NCBI GenBank assembly: GCA_009823505.1
Contig: VZQC01008777.1
Coordinates: forward strand, 137,022 to 201,021
DNA: 64,000 nucleotides
Source of the DNA: Rhizomys pruinosus
Lineage: Eukaryota; Chordata; Mammalia; Rodentia; Spalacidae
Direction: 5' to 3'
Positions 23,560 through 35,377 of the stretch are shown here, piece after piece. A model generated the notes under the pieces. That model was not told the origin of the DNA. It did not search any database and saw nothing but the letters and a program-made list of their open reading frames with translations. Numbering within the stretch: position 1 is the first letter of the stretch; each line of letters starts with the position of its first letter. A program made the translations under genes and the position numbers.

Positions 23560-26500
23560 TCTGGAAATGTGTTACTTCACTTAGCATAATGGCTTCAAGT
23601 TCCATCTATTTACCTGCAAAGTTCATGATGTCATCTTTCTTTACTGCTGCATAGAATTCCATTGTGTAGATGTACCACATTTTCTCTATCCACTCATCAG
23701 TTGAGGGACGCTTGGGTTGTTTCCAGCTCTTTGCTATTGTGAAGAGAGCTGCAATAAATATCTGCCTGTATCTTTGTGGTAGGATGAGTCTTGTGGGTAT
23801 ATACCCAGGAGTGCTATGGCTGGGTCAGGTGGTAATCTCATTTTCAGTTTCTTGAGAGTTCTCCACACTACCTTCCATAAGGGTTGCATGAGTTTACATT
23901 CCCACCAGCAGTGGATGGGTGTTGCCCTTTCCCCACAACCTCTCTTGCATTTGGTATCCTTTGTTTTCTGGATCAAATTGGAGTAAGATGAAATCTTAAG
24001 GTGCATTTCCTTAATTATTAGTGATGTTGAACACTTTCTGAGTTGCTTCTCAGCCATGTTTACTTCTTCATTTGTGAAGTCTCTGTTCAGCTCTTTACTC
24101 CATCTTTTGAGTAGGTCATTTGTTTTCTTCATCCTTTGTTTTTTGAGTAGTTACTACACTCTGGATGTTAATGCTCTATCAGATGTATCACTGGTGAAGG
24201 TTTCCTCCCACTTTGGGTTTTCTCTTCACTTCTTTGATTGTTTCTTTTGGTGTACAGAAGGTCTTGAGTTTAATAGGGTCCCATTTGTCAATTGTTGACC
24301 TTATTTTTGTGCAGCTGCTGTCTGATTTAGAAAGTCTTTTCCTATGCCTATGTCTTGTAGGTTACTAACTACCAATGTTTTCTTCTATCATTTTCAGAGT
24401 TTCAGGTTTCACATTGAGGTCTTTTATCCATTTGGAGTTGATTTTTGTACATGGCGAGATGTAGAGGTTTAGTTTTATTATTCTTCAAGTGGTGATCCAG
24501 TCTTGCCAACACCATTTGCTGAAGATGCTGTCTTTCTTCCATTGAGTCTTCTTGGCCCCCCTGTCAAATATGAGGTGGCTGAAATTGGATGTGCTCAGGT
24601 TTGGATCCTCAATTTTGTTCCATTGATCTACAGGCCTGTTTTTGTGTCAATACCAGGCTGGTTTTATGACTATAGTCCTGTAATATAGTTTGCAGTCTGG
24701 TATGGCAATCCCCCCTGCATTGTTCTTTTTGCTCAGGGTAGCTTTGGGTATTGGGGGTCTTTTGTTTCTCCATATGAACTTTAGGTTTTTTTTCTAGACT
24801 GTGAAGGAGCTCATGGTGATTCTAATTGAGATTACATTGAATCTGTATATTACTTTGGGTAGGATGGTCATTTTTACTCTATTGATTCTTCCAATCCATA
24901 ATCATGGGAGGTTTTTCTATCTTCTAGTATCTTCCTCAATCTCCTTCTTGGGGGACTTAAATTTTTCTTTATAGAGACTTTTGGTGTATTTGGTCAGGTT
25001 TGGAGGGTATTTTGAGTAGGAAATTCTCCTTGTATTCCTTCTCCAATTGCTTGTTATTGGCATAAAGAAAGGTTACCAATTTTTCTAAGTTAATTTTGTA
25101 TCCCACCACTTTACTGAAACTGTTGATGGTTTCTAGATATTTTCTGGTGGAGATTTCTGTGTCCCTTAGGTAAACTAACATGTCATCTGCAAAAAGGGAT
25201 AGTTTGACTACCTCTTTTCCAATTAGTCCTCCTCTAATTTCCTTCTCTTGTCTTATTGCTCTCACGAGCATTTCAAGCACTATATTGAAAAGGAGTGGGG
25301 ATAGGGAGCAGCCTTGCCTGGTTCCCGACTTTAAAGGGAATGCTTCTAGCTTTTCCCCATTTAGGACTATGCTGGCTGTGGGTTTGCTGTATATGGCTTT
25401 AATTGTGTTGAGGAATGTTCCCTCCAGTCCAATTCCCTCCAGGACTTTAAACATGAAGGCATGCTGAATTTTGTCAAAGACCTTTTCTGCATCAATTGAA
25501 ATGACCATGTGGTTTCTTTCAGTCCATTTATGAGCTTTATGACATTTATTGATTTACATATGTTGAACCATCCCTGTATTTCTGGTATGAATACAGCTTA
25601 GTCATGGTGGATGATCTTTTTGATATGTGCCTGTATGCAGTTTGGAAGTATTTTGTTGAGAATTTTTGCATGTATGTTCATTAGTGAAATTGGTCTATAG
25701 TTTTCTTTTTTGGTTGTATCTTTGCCTCGTTTTGGGTATTAGAGTGATGTTGGCTTCATAGAAGGAATTTGGGAGATTTTTTTCCATTTCTATCCTCTTG
25801 AATAATTTGAGTAGTAGTGGCTTTAGATCTTCTTTAAATGTCTTATAGAATTCTGCCATGAATCCACCTGTACCTGGACTTTTTTTAGTTGGGAGGGATT
25901 TTTTTATCACAGTTTTAATTTACTCTTTTATTATGAGTCTATTTAAGCTGTTGATATCTTCTGGGTTATGTCTTGGTGAATTCCATAATTTCAGGTATTC
26001 ATCCATTTCTCTTAGGTTCTCAAACTTAGTAGAGTATAGTTTTTAAAGTATTCCTGCAAGATTGTCTGAATCTTTTCACTATCTGTTGTGATGTTTCCCT
26101 TTGCATCTCTAATTTGGTTGATTTGGACTTGCACTTCTCTTCTTTTAGTCAGTTGGGCTAGAGGTCTATCTGTCTTGCTTATCCTTTCAAAGAACCAGCT
26201 CTTGGATTCATTGATTTTTTTTTTTGTATTGTTTTCTTTGTTTCTATTTCATTGAGTTTTGTTCTGATTTTTGTTATTTCTTCCTGTCTGCTGGGTCTAG
26301 GATTCATTTGTTGCTGCCTCTCATGTCATTTATTTGTGCTTTTTCTGTTTTCTTAATGTAGGCACTTAGGGCTACAAATTTCCCTCTCAGGACTGCTTTT
26401 ACGGTGTCACATAGGTTTTGTTGTGTTGTATCCTCCCTTTCACTTAGTACCAGGAATGCTTTTATTTCTTTCTTTATTTCTCCTTTGACCCATTTTTTTT

Positions 26501-27145
26501 TTGTCTTTTAGAGACAGGGTCTCTCTGTAGCCCCAGCTGTCCTGGAACTGTCTCTGTAGACCAGGCTGGCCTTGAACTCACTAAGATCCACCTGCCTCTG
26601 CCTCCCAAGGGCTAAGATTAAAGGCACGTGGCACCATGCTAGGCCTGACCCATTTGTTATTCAGTAGTGTGTTGTTTAGTCTCCATGTGTTGTTGTAGCT
26701 AGTAATGTTCTTTCTGATGTTGGTATCAAGCTTTATTGCACTGTGATCTGATAAGATGCATGAAACTATTTCAATTTTTGTTTTTTGCTGAGGTTTGCTC
26801 TGTGTCCCAGTACATGGTAGATTTTGGAGAATGTTCCATGGGGTGCTGAGCAGAAAGTATATTCTTTGGTGTTTGGGTGGAATAATTGGTACATGTTTGT
26901 TAGGTCTATTTGGTATATTGTATTGTTCAGTTAAGATGTCTCTCTGTTTATTCTTTGTCCAGTTGACCTGTCCAATGGGCTCAGTGGGGTATTGAATCTC
27001 CCACTATTAGTGTGCTAGAACTGATCTGTGTCTTAAAGTCCTTCAGGATTGTGTTTATGAAGTTTGTTGCACCAGTGTTTGGTGCATATATATTTATAAT
27101 TATGAGATCTTCATGGTTGATTGATCCTTTGATAAGGATGTAGTG
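23560..27145 (-). pseudogene. L1 ORF2 remnant: partial EN, RT, C-terminus
   Basis: From the N-terminal side: endonuclease text INIYAPNTGATNFINTILK (27000-27070), RT fingers region (25695-25910), RT motif [14 protein letters not shown] (near 25470-25500), motif [15 protein letters not shown] (near 25290-25335), and motif [14 protein letters not shown] (near 25160-25200). The catalytic aspartates of motifs A and C are present. The C-terminal Cys motif KRGCGERATPIHCWWECK follows near 23890-23945. Stops, frameshifts and the inserted B1 make it non-functional, and the endonuclease N-terminus is missing. Confidence 0.88.
26496..26645 (-). mobile_element. B1 SINE inserted into the L1, with 10-bp TSD
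   Basis: A complete reverse-strand B1, T-rich tail first. TGACCCATTT is present on both sides (26486-26495 and 26646-26655) and the flanking L1 sequence is continuous when the B1 is removed. The B1 therefore came after the L1. Confidence 0.95.
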
Positions 27146-27219
27146 TTGTTTGCAAGGGCACCAAACAGCCACATAAATACCTAAAATATCCATGAATGAT
27201 AAGGAAACAAATGATTTAT
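27146..27219. repeat. Right direct repeat flanking the 22996-27145 L1
   Basis: A 74-bp counterpart of 22926-22995 with several mismatches and small indels. It sits exactly where L1 similarity ends. Confidence 0.75.
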
Positions 27220-27369
27220 TTTTCTTTTTCTTCTTCCTCTGATTTATTTATTTATTTTTGTTTACTTTTAAGGGATTCTACAATATAAGAGCACAGTTGT
27301 TTTCAGATCACATTAATATTGCTCAGTTTTAGGTAATTGGCGCTATCATCCACAGATGAAGAATACCAT

Positions 27370-30290
27370 TCATGGTTTGTTTTTCTGGGACTGTGTTACT
27401 TCACTCAGCATGATATTTTCTAGCTCCATCCATTAATCTGCAAAGTTCATGATGTCATCTTTTTCTTTACCATTGCATAGAACTCCTTTATGTAGATGCA
27501 CCATATTTTCTCTATCCACTCGACAGTTGAGGGGCACTTGGGTTGGTTCCAGCTCCTTGTTATTGTGAAGAGAGCTGCAATAAACATGGCTGTGCATGTA
27601 TCTCTGCAGAAAGATGAGTCTTGTGGGTACAAACCTAGGAGTGGTATGGCTGGGTCAGGTGGCAAGTTCATTCTCCACTGCTTTCCATAGTGGCTGTACC
27701 AGTTTACATACATTCCCACCAGCAGTGGATGAGTGTTCCCCTTTCCCCACAACCTCTCCAGCACTTGGCATCATTTGTTTTCTTGATCCTAGCCAGTGTT
27801 ATTGGAGTGAGATTATATCTTAAATTGGTTTTAATTTGCATTTCCTTAATTATTAGCGACATTGAACAATTTTTAAGATGTTTCTTAGCCATCTCTAATG
27901 CCTCGCTTGTGAAGTCTCTGTTCAGCTCTTTGCTCCATCTTTTGAGTGGCTCATTTGTTTTCTTTCTTCTTTGTTTATTGAGTAGTTTATATATTCTGGA
28001 AATCAATGCTTTGTCAAATGCATCTTCAGGGAAGGTTTCCTCCCACTCTGTGGGTTTTCTCTTCACTTCCTTGATTGTTTCTTTTGATGTACAGAAGCTT
28101 TTGAGTTTAATGAGTTCCCATTTGTCAATTGTCGACCTTAATTCTTGCACAGCTGCTGTCTGATTTAGGAAGTCTTTTCCTACACCTATGTCTTGTAGTC
28201 TGCTGCCAACTTTTTCTTCTATCGCCTTCAGAATTTGGGGTTTCCTGCTGAGGTCTTTGATCCATCTGGAATTGACTTTTGTACAGGGTGAGAGGTAGGG
28301 ATTTAATTTCATTTTATTACAAGTGGTGATCCAGTTTTGCCAACACCACTTGCTGAAGATGCTGTCTTTCCTCCATTGTGTCTTCTTGGCCCCCTTGTCA
28401 AATATGAGGTGCCTGAAATTGTATGTGCTCAAGTTTGGATCTTCAGTTTTCTACCATTGGTCAACATGTCTGTTTTTGTGCCAGTTCCAAGCTGTTTTTA
28501 TGACTATAGCCCTGTGGTATAGTTTGGAGTCTGGAATAGTTAACCCCTGTATTGCTCTTTTCCCTCAGGGTTGCTTTGGCTATTTGGGGTCTTTTGTTTT
28601 TCTATATGAAACTAAGGACTTTTTTCTCCAAGCCTGTGAAGAAACTCTTGGGGATTTTAATTGGGATTGCATTAAATCTGTACAAGAGTTTGGGTAGAAT
28701 GGACATTTTTACTATATTTATTTTCTCAATCCTTGAGCATGGGAGGTTTTTCCATCTTCTCATGTCTTCTTCAATTTCCTTCTTCAGGAGTTTAAAAATT
28801 TTTGTTGTAGAGATCTTTGGTGTCTTTAGTTAGGTTTGTTCCTAGGTATTTTATTGTTTTTGAGGCCATTGTGAGTGGGAAGGTCTCCTTGAATTCCTTC
28901 TTCAGTTGCTTGTTGTTGGTGTAAAGAAAGGCTACTGATTTTTCTAGGTTAACTTTGTATCCTGCCACTTTACTGACGCTCTTAATAATTTCTAAGAGTT
29001 TTCTGGTGGAGTTTTTAGCATCCCTTAAGTAGACAATCATATCATGAGCAAAAAGTGACAGCTTGACTTCCTCTTTTCCAATTAGAACTCCTTTAATTTG
29101 CTTTTCTTGTCTTATTGCCCTAACAAGTGTTTAAAGCACTATATTGAGGAGGAGTGGTGACAGGGGGCAGCCTTGCAGAGTTCTGACTTTTAAAGGAAAT
29201 TCTTCTGTCATTTCCCCATTTAGGATGATGTTGACTGTGGTTTTCTTTTATATGGCTTTAATTACATTGAGGAATGATCCCTCCAATTCAATTCCCTCTA
29301 GGACTTTAAGCATGAAGGGGTGCTGGATTATTTCAAAGGCTTTTTCTGTATCAATTGAGATGATGATGTGGTTTTTGTCTTTCAGTCCATTTATATGTTT
29401 GATGATATTTATTGATTTTCATATGTTGAACCATCCCTGCATCTCTGGTATGAATCCAACTTGGTCATGATGGATGATCTTTTTGATGTGGGTCTGTATG
29501 TGGTTTGCAAGTATTTTGTTGAGAATTTTTGCATCTGTGTTCATTAATGAGATGAGTCTAGAGTTCTCTTTTTTGGTTGTATCTTTGCCTGGCTTTGGTG
29601 TTAGAGTGATGCTGGCTTCATAGAAGGAATTTAGGAGAATTCCCTCTGTTTGTATCCTTCTAAACAATTTGAGTAATATATGGTTGTAAGTCTTTTTGAA
29701 ATGTTTTATAGAATTCTGCTATGAAACCATGTGGGCTTTTATTAATTGGGAGGTTTCTTTTTACATCTTCAATTTCTTCATATATTTTGGGTCTGTTTAA
29801 GTTGTCAATCTCTTCTTGGTTGAGCTTTGGTGATTCCCAGTATTTGAGATATTCCTACATTACTATGAGTGTACTGGGGTTAATCTGTGCCTTGACGTCC
29901 TGAAGAATTTTTCTTTATAAAGTTTGGTGCACCACAGTTTGGTGCATATATGTTCATGATTATGAAATCTTCATGGTCAATTGTTCCTTTGATAAAAATG
30001 TAATGGCCTTCTTTGTCTCTTCTGATTTCTTTTACTTTGAAGTCTGTTTTGTCTGATTTTAAAATAGCAACACCTCCCTTCTTTTTGGTACCATTTATTT
30101 GGATTATTTTTTCTACCCTTTCACTTTAAGGTTGTGCCTCTCCTTGAAAGTAAGATGTGTTTCTTGTAGACAGCATATAAATGGGTTCTGTTTCCTAATC
30201 CAACATCCTAGTCTATGTCTTTTGATTTGGGAGTTTAGTCCACTAATATTTAAGGTTATAATGAAAGATGTGTGTTGCTTCCTTTCACCT
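27370..30290 (-). pseudogene. L1 ORF2 remnant with mutated RT catalytic motif
   Basis: The endonuclease N-terminal half is recognisable: a SGLNSQIKRHRL-like start (near 30225-30260), CLQETHL with its catalytic glutamate (near 30155-30175), and a NIYAPN motif near 29935-29960. After a deletion the RT domain follows: motif A reads SIDTEKAFE, and motif C reads FAHD instead of FADD (near 29041-29055), so one catalytic aspartate is histidine. The C-terminal 242-codon frame (27704-28432) includes the Cys motif. Inactive on three counts: deletion, frameshifts, catalytic change. Confidence 0.88.
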
Positions 30291-30299
30291 TATTGTCTA

Positions 30300-31300
30300 T
30301 TTGCATTTTTGGTCTAGGTTTCTACCTCTGCAGTTATGCTTTTTTAAATTTCTCTTTCTAGGTGCCTGGGGATAGTTGTGCCTTTCTTCTGTCCTTGGAA
30401 TTGCTTCAAGTATTCTCTGAAGGGTTGGTTTTCTGGACATGTATTCTTTCATCCTGTTTATGTCATGGAAGAATTTTCTCTCTCTTTCAACTATAATGGA
30501 CATTTTTCCTGGGCATAGTAACCTGGGCTGTCATCTATAGTCCTTTAACACTGGAAAGCTTTGCTCCACGTTCTTCTTGCTTTCTTAGTTTGCACTGAGA
30601 AGTCAGTTGTAATTCTGATAGGTTTCCCCTTATAAGTAACGTTGTTTTTCTCTTGTGGCTTTCAGAATTTTGTCTTTGTTTTGGACATCTAGCTTTTTAA
30701 GTATGATATGGCTTGGAGAGTTTTTTTTTCTGATCTTGTCTGTTTGGAGTTCTTTATGCTTCTTGTATTTGTATTGGTTTGTCTTTTTTTAGTTTGGAGA
30801 AATTTTCATCTATCATTCTGTTGAAGATCTGATCAATACCATTCTCTTGGGATTCTTCTCCTTCCTCTATTCCTATGATGCGGAGATTTGATCTTTTCAT
30901 AGTGTCCCACAGTTCCTGGTTGTTCCACTTTTGTGTATTTTTAAATTTTTCATAATCTTTACTTGAGGATTTTAGTTGTTCTGTGTTATCTTCCAGGTCT
31001 GATATTCTTTGTTCTGCATCTTCCATTCTACTTCTGAGGCTTTTTCCATTCCTTTCCTCTTGTTTGGATGAGTGTTTGACTTCCTTTTTCATTTCATCTT
31101 GTGATTTCTTTAGTATTTTCACTTCCTTTTGGAGTTTCTCAATCTCTTCCTGTAGCTCTTTGCTTCGCTGGTTGGTTTCTTTTTCTTTTTCAACATGGGA
31201 TCTTTTCAGTGTTTCCACTTTCTGCTGGAGTTTGTCATTCTCTCTTTCTCTAGGTTCTTCTTGAGTTTTTCATTCTCTTTACTTAGTTCTCTGACTTTTT
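30300..31300 (-). pseudogene. L1 ORF1 remnant
   Basis: ORF1p is the L1 RNA-binding trimer protein. The 154-codon frame 30754-31218 shows a charged heptad-rich coiled coil (KELQEEIEKLQKEVKILKKS) followed by the RRM start WDTMKRSNLRIIGIEEGEE. The C-terminal domain lies in a second frame at 30297-30503 (NRMKEYMSRKPTLQRILEAI). Frameshifts separate the parts. The reverse complements of this gene produce the + strand open frames at 30983-31621, which are artefacts. Confidence 0.9.
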
Positions 31301-31349
31301 CTTTATACTCTGATTTCTTTGAATATGTCTGCTATTGTTCCTCTAAGAT

Positions 31350-32040
31350 CTGTGTCCTGGGCCATTCCCAGGAGGATCCCACTGTAGCAACTTCCCACAG
31401 GGTTGGTAGAGCTTGGTGTGGAATTATCCTGCACCTTTCCCATGTTGTCCCTTCTTTGTGTCCCTGGCATGTGGGTTTGTCTTTGCCTGTATTCCAATGT
31501 GAATCCCAAATGCCTCTTTGCTGTGCTGAAGGCTCGTTTTGCTTGCCTCCTTCAGATGCCTTCGTTGTTTGTTTGTTTGATTTGTTTTTCTCTTTGCTTA
31601 TGGAGTGTTGACTTGTCTTAAGTTTTAGGCTTTCTATTGGAAGTCTAACTCACTCTTCCCTTTCTATTCTGAAAGTCCTCCAAAGAATCCACTTGGACAC
31701 TCCCTCGGCAATTCCATTTGAGGGGGGTATGGGGGGATGTTATGCCTGTTTAGCCCGTGCCTCTGTACTTAGTGCTTCAGGTGGTACTGGGAAATCCCTG
31801 ATCTAAGCTCTGTGCACTTAAGTCTCACAGTGTCAACAGGCCCACCTTTTTATACCAGCTAGCAGGGCGACTCCCCCCGCCCCCCACAGCTATACAAGAG
31901 AACTGAATCAAACCAATGAGAGCCTTATGCAATGGGCCAGATAGGATTATCCAACCATCTGCCTGGCTGAAGCGCCGGGCTCCTACCTGTGCTTCAGGTG
32001 GTCCTGGGAAATCCCCAATCTAAGCTCTGTGCACTCGATT
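31350..32040 (-). promoter_or_regulatory. L1 5'UTR with repeated ~217-bp monomer (internal promoter)
   Basis: The text GCTTCAGGTGGT...CTGGGAAATCCC, ATCTAAGCTCTGTGCACT occurs at about 31774-31820 and again at about 31991-32036, a period of about 217 bp, outside the ORF1 end. Mouse and rat L1 promoters are tandem 5' monomers of about this size, so this is best read as the element's own promoter, with one full monomer and one partial. A C/G-rich patch lies at 31870-31890. Confidence 0.7.
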
Positions 32041-32865
32041 TAACTTTTTATAGTTGAATATACCAAGGAATAAAATTGAATGGATTATGGCTGCAAATAA
32101 TATCATAAATTAAGTAAAAATTTTGTTGAGCTTCTCTAGACAATATGGATTGGATTATATATATGAATGTTTTGATTTCATTTGCATTCTAATTTAGAAA
32201 CTGAAATATTTGTACTGACAAGCGCCTCAGTTGTTGGTTGAGATGAAGGTGCATAGTAAACTGTGGGTGCTGAAAATATTCATTGCCTATAATGTATTGG
32301 TGGATATTGAATGTAAATTTTTTGACATGGGAATCATATTTCAATGTATTGTTTATCATTTTTGTTTATCTCTCTGTTTTGCATAGACATAGACAGAGAT
32401 ATCTATATTGTAAAAATATGTTGTATATTAGAAGTGAACATATAAACATTAGAAATTAAATTTTAAAGTAATAAAGTATCATTAGCATTTAAAAAGGGAT
32501 GCTTCCTAATGATGAAAAATTTAATGCACCAAGGAAACATAATTCAAAAATATATTGAAAATCTTATATAAAACAAGAAATATGCATATCTACAATCACT
32601 GTAGTCAATTTTTAACCATATACAGAAACACATGAAATCACTAAGAATATCAAATATTTGCATAGCATGTTCAGCAAATTAAGTTTAATGGACACATATG
32701 AACTGAGCAACCAATATACACTCATGTCAAAGCAGGTAGGCAATTAAAAACAATGACCAAATGTTGAGCAAAATAGTCCTAAAATTTTTCCAGGAAGTGA
32801 AATTTAAAATAATGTTCTCTGGTCATAATACAATATAAAATTATAGCTAGAAGTACTTCTATTTT
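32041..32865. other. AT-rich unique sequence, nothing recognised
   Basis: About 820 bp, very AT-rich, short frames only. Confidence 0.6.
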
Positions 32866-33258
32866 CTTTTCTGGTTGCTGGGATAAGTAAGCTACCCACA
32901 AAAGCAACTAGGTTTGATTTGCCTCACAGATCCAGGTGAGAATCGATGGATGTGGGGAATTCGAGGCAGTAGTGACACAGAAAGTCACATCCTCAGTCAA
33001 GGGCAGAGACAGAGTGAGTGCACACATGTTTGTGTCCAGTTCACTTTTTTTTTTTTAATATATACACTCTGGACACAAACCCAGTGAACAGTGCCTTCCA
33101 ATTTTAGGTGAGGTCTTCGCATATTGATTAACGTAGTCAAGATAATCTCTCACAGACTAGCCATGGGCCAATGTAATCTCGACAATGCCTCATGGTGACT
33201 CCATTACCCAGTGATTCTAGATCTTTGCAAGCTGACAAAATTAACCATCACCATCTTG
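32866..33258 (+). mobile_element. LTR-like dispersed repeat, family A, with internal hairpin
   Basis: Starts in CTGGTTGCTGGGATAAG, like the family A start (CTGTTGCTGTGATAA), and ends GACAAAATTAACCATCACC, the MaLR/ERVL-type end. It contains a 12-bp perfect inverted repeat, GTTTGTGTCCAG (33028-33039) and CTGGACACAAAC (33069-33080), around a T-rich loop. Diverged; the family name is uncertain. Confidence 0.55.
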
Positions 33259-33589
33259 CCTGATTGGCACTGATAAAACTTACAGGATAATTTTCTTTGT
33301 TTCTTAAATTTTTATGTTGAATCAATTTTTGAGTTTTAAATTAAATTATTTAATTTTTTTATAGACAGCATAATTCTCATTAAGGAATTTTTATATATGT
33401 ACTGCATGTATAATTATGTACATATGTAATTGTTTTATGCTATTTGTTTCCCCCATTACTAGAATATTCTTGATATGCCCAAGTATCAAATGTGAGTTAT
33501 CATGGAAATTAAAATACATTTGGGATTGAATAGGAAGCATTATTACATATTACTCTATAAAAAAATTTTTTTGTGTCTGGTACTGTGGA
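33259..33589. other. AT-rich unique sequence, nothing recognised
   Basis: About 330 bp with no recognised feature. Confidence 0.5.
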
Positions 33590-34100
33590 TTTACTTATAT
33601 AGTTTTATTGAATTTTTTATGTGTTTCATACATTATTTTAAGTCAGTCTTACTTGCCTTTATATCTACTTCTCACTTGGCACCCTGTCATTTGTACCATG
33701 GTCCATTGGAGTCTCATTCCTGAAGAAGGCTAGGGCTTCCTCACCCAACCACCATCAGCTGCCAATATTTCCTCAGCCAAAGTTGGGCTCTGCTACCAGT
33801 TTCTACAGTTCTGTGCTGGGTTTCTGTCCAGCTGAGCTTGCATGGGTCTATGCATGATGATACCAATGTTGTAGATTCATATCAACAAGGTCCCAGGAGC
33901 TTGTAGAATTCCTTTCTGTTTGGTATTGCATCACCTCCCTGGCTTTTATAATTTCCCCACTTCCTCTTCCACAGTGTTCCCTGAGCCCTGGGTGGGTGAA
34001 GCTGAATATAGGCAGCTGGTCCACACTCTGTAGACTCCTAATCTTCAAAGCTTTTGTAAAGTATATCTGAAGCCATGTTATGGGAAAATATTTTATTTTC
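33590..34100 (-). mobile_element. L1 3' end fragment (Lx-like), antisense
   Basis: Begins TTTTATTGAATTTTTTATGT and continues with landmarks shared with 12400-12910: AACAAGGTCCCAGGAGCTTG near 33884 and TTCCCTGAGCCCTGGGTGGG near 33978. No coding sequence. Confidence 0.75.
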
Positions 34101-34107
34101 ATTATTT

Positions 34108-34333
34108 AAAGATTTATATTTATTGTTTTATTTATATGTTTGTATCTGTGTCTGTATGTGTGCTTATTATGCGTGTGTGTGGGGGTGCCCATGGGGGCCA
34201 AAAGATTTTTTGGAACCCTTGGAGCTGGACTTACAGGCAGTTGTGATCTAACTTCTATGAGTTTGGGGACAGAACTCAGGTTCTCTGGAAGAACAGCAGG
34301 TGCTGTTACCTACTAGTCCATCTCTTTAGCCCC
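34108..34333 (-). mobile_element. B2-related SINE (B2/B3), antisense, diverged
   Basis: Ends in CTAGTCCATCTCTTTAGCCCC, the reverse complement of a B2-type head. The body is diverged from the younger copies, more like B3. Confidence 0.75.
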
Positions 34334-34478
34334 TAAAGTAATATTTTAATTAATGTATTAAAGAAGTAATAGTGACATAAAATTAACAACCAAACAAATA
34401 TTCCAAGAAGTAAAACAGAAATCACATAAAACACAAAATAAAACAGCTAAAGGAAATAATAAAGAATATAAATTGGTG

Positions 34479-34706
34479 GGGCTGGAGAGATGGCCTAGTG
34501 GTTAAGAGCACCAACCACTCTTACAGAGGACCCAGGTTCAATCCCCAGCACCCACATGGTGGCCGAGAACCGTCTGAAACTCCAGTTCCAGGAGAACTCC
34601 AGTTCCAGGGAAATCCAGCACCCTCTTCTGACCTCCGTGGCATTGCATGACACGGGTGCACAAACCTGCATGCAGACAGTATGGATGTAATAAATAAATT
34701 AGTTTT
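34479..34706 (+). mobile_element. B2 SINE with 19-bp perfect TSD
   Basis: A full B2 with head, body and a tail ending in TTAGTTTT. TAAAGAATATAAATTGGTG occurs on both sides (34460-34478 and 34707-34725) without mismatch, so this is a young insertion. It stands head to head with the older B2/B3 at 34108-34333. Confidence 0.97.
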
Positions 34707-34725
34707 TAAAGAATATAAATTGGTG

Positions 34726-35366
34726 AACAAAAAAGGCTTAATATGGGGAGGTGCCCCATAATTAAAAGTTGAGTGCTTGAATAGGATAGTATTATTAGGA
34801 ATTCTGAAGGAGAGTAAATAAAAGGGAAGAAAACATTTCAATTTGGATTTCCATTTTAACTCAAATGTTGTAACAGGGATGCATTGTAACTGTTTATACT
34901 TGTTTTTATTTTGGTTATTTGTGTTCTAGGTTGGAAGACATTTTGTGATACACTTTGATTTTAATCATTTTGCTAGGTTCTAATGTTATCATTTGTATTA
35001 CATTTTGTGGAGATAATTATTATAGCTAATTTTTGCCTAATTTTCCTGTATGAGGACACTGGGAGGTGGCCCTTTGGGAGAGGTTTTGGTCTATAAGAGG
35101 TCATGAAAAGAAGCCCTGATCTTGGCATTAGTGCCCTTAGAAGAAGAGACATCAGTACTCTCTGTCCAAAATATGAATAAACAGCAAAAGCATAGCTTTC
35201 TGCAAGTCAGCAAATGGGCCTCCATCGCAGATGGAATCTGACAGCACATTGATCTTGAACCAGCTTCCATATCCATGAGAAATAATATGTCTATTGTGTA
35301 AACATCAAATATATAATCCCTGATTAGCAAGTCTATCAAAAAAAGTGACAAGTTTCAGGTTCAATA
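34726..35366. other. Unique sequence, nothing recognised
   Basis: About 640 bp; no repeat or gene signal recognised. Confidence 0.55.
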
Positions 35367-35377
35367 AAGAATCCTAT

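Larger units (their letters stand above)
22996..27145 (-). mobile_element. L1 retrotransposon, 5'-truncated, 4.1 kb
   Basis: A minus-strand L1 whose 3' end is at the left. The 3'UTR (about 23000-23560) includes the C-rich tract and is the same type as at 22125-22540 and 49425-49800. ORF2 follows leftward to rightward in reverse, up to the endonuclease domain, where the copy stops (27145). A B1 lies inside it (26496-26645). Unusually long direct repeats of 70-74 bp flank it. Confidence 0.9.
27220..32040 (-). mobile_element. L1 with ORF1, ORF2 and 5'UTR, internally deleted
   Basis: The most complete L1 here, on the minus strand. From right to left: 5'UTR with two copies of a ~217-bp monomer (about 31350-32040), ORF1 (30300-31300), ORF2 (27370-30290), and a short 3'UTR of about 130 bp like that of 15878-17950. 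About 1 kb of ORF2 between the endonuclease and RT domains is missing at about 29850-29885, where endonuclease text is joined to RT fingers text. Many stops and frameshifts are present. Confidence 0.9.

Noticed and set aside
27146..27219. Direct repeats as a possible CRISPR-like or satellite array
   Set aside because: Only two copies flank a single L1 (plus one in the suspected duplicate); no spacers or array.
30983..31621. Plus-strand open frames of 93, 138 and 72 codons with Ser/Phe/Leu-rich, membrane-like text
   Set aside because: They are antisense to the L1 ORF1 coiled coil and 5'UTR on the minus strand.
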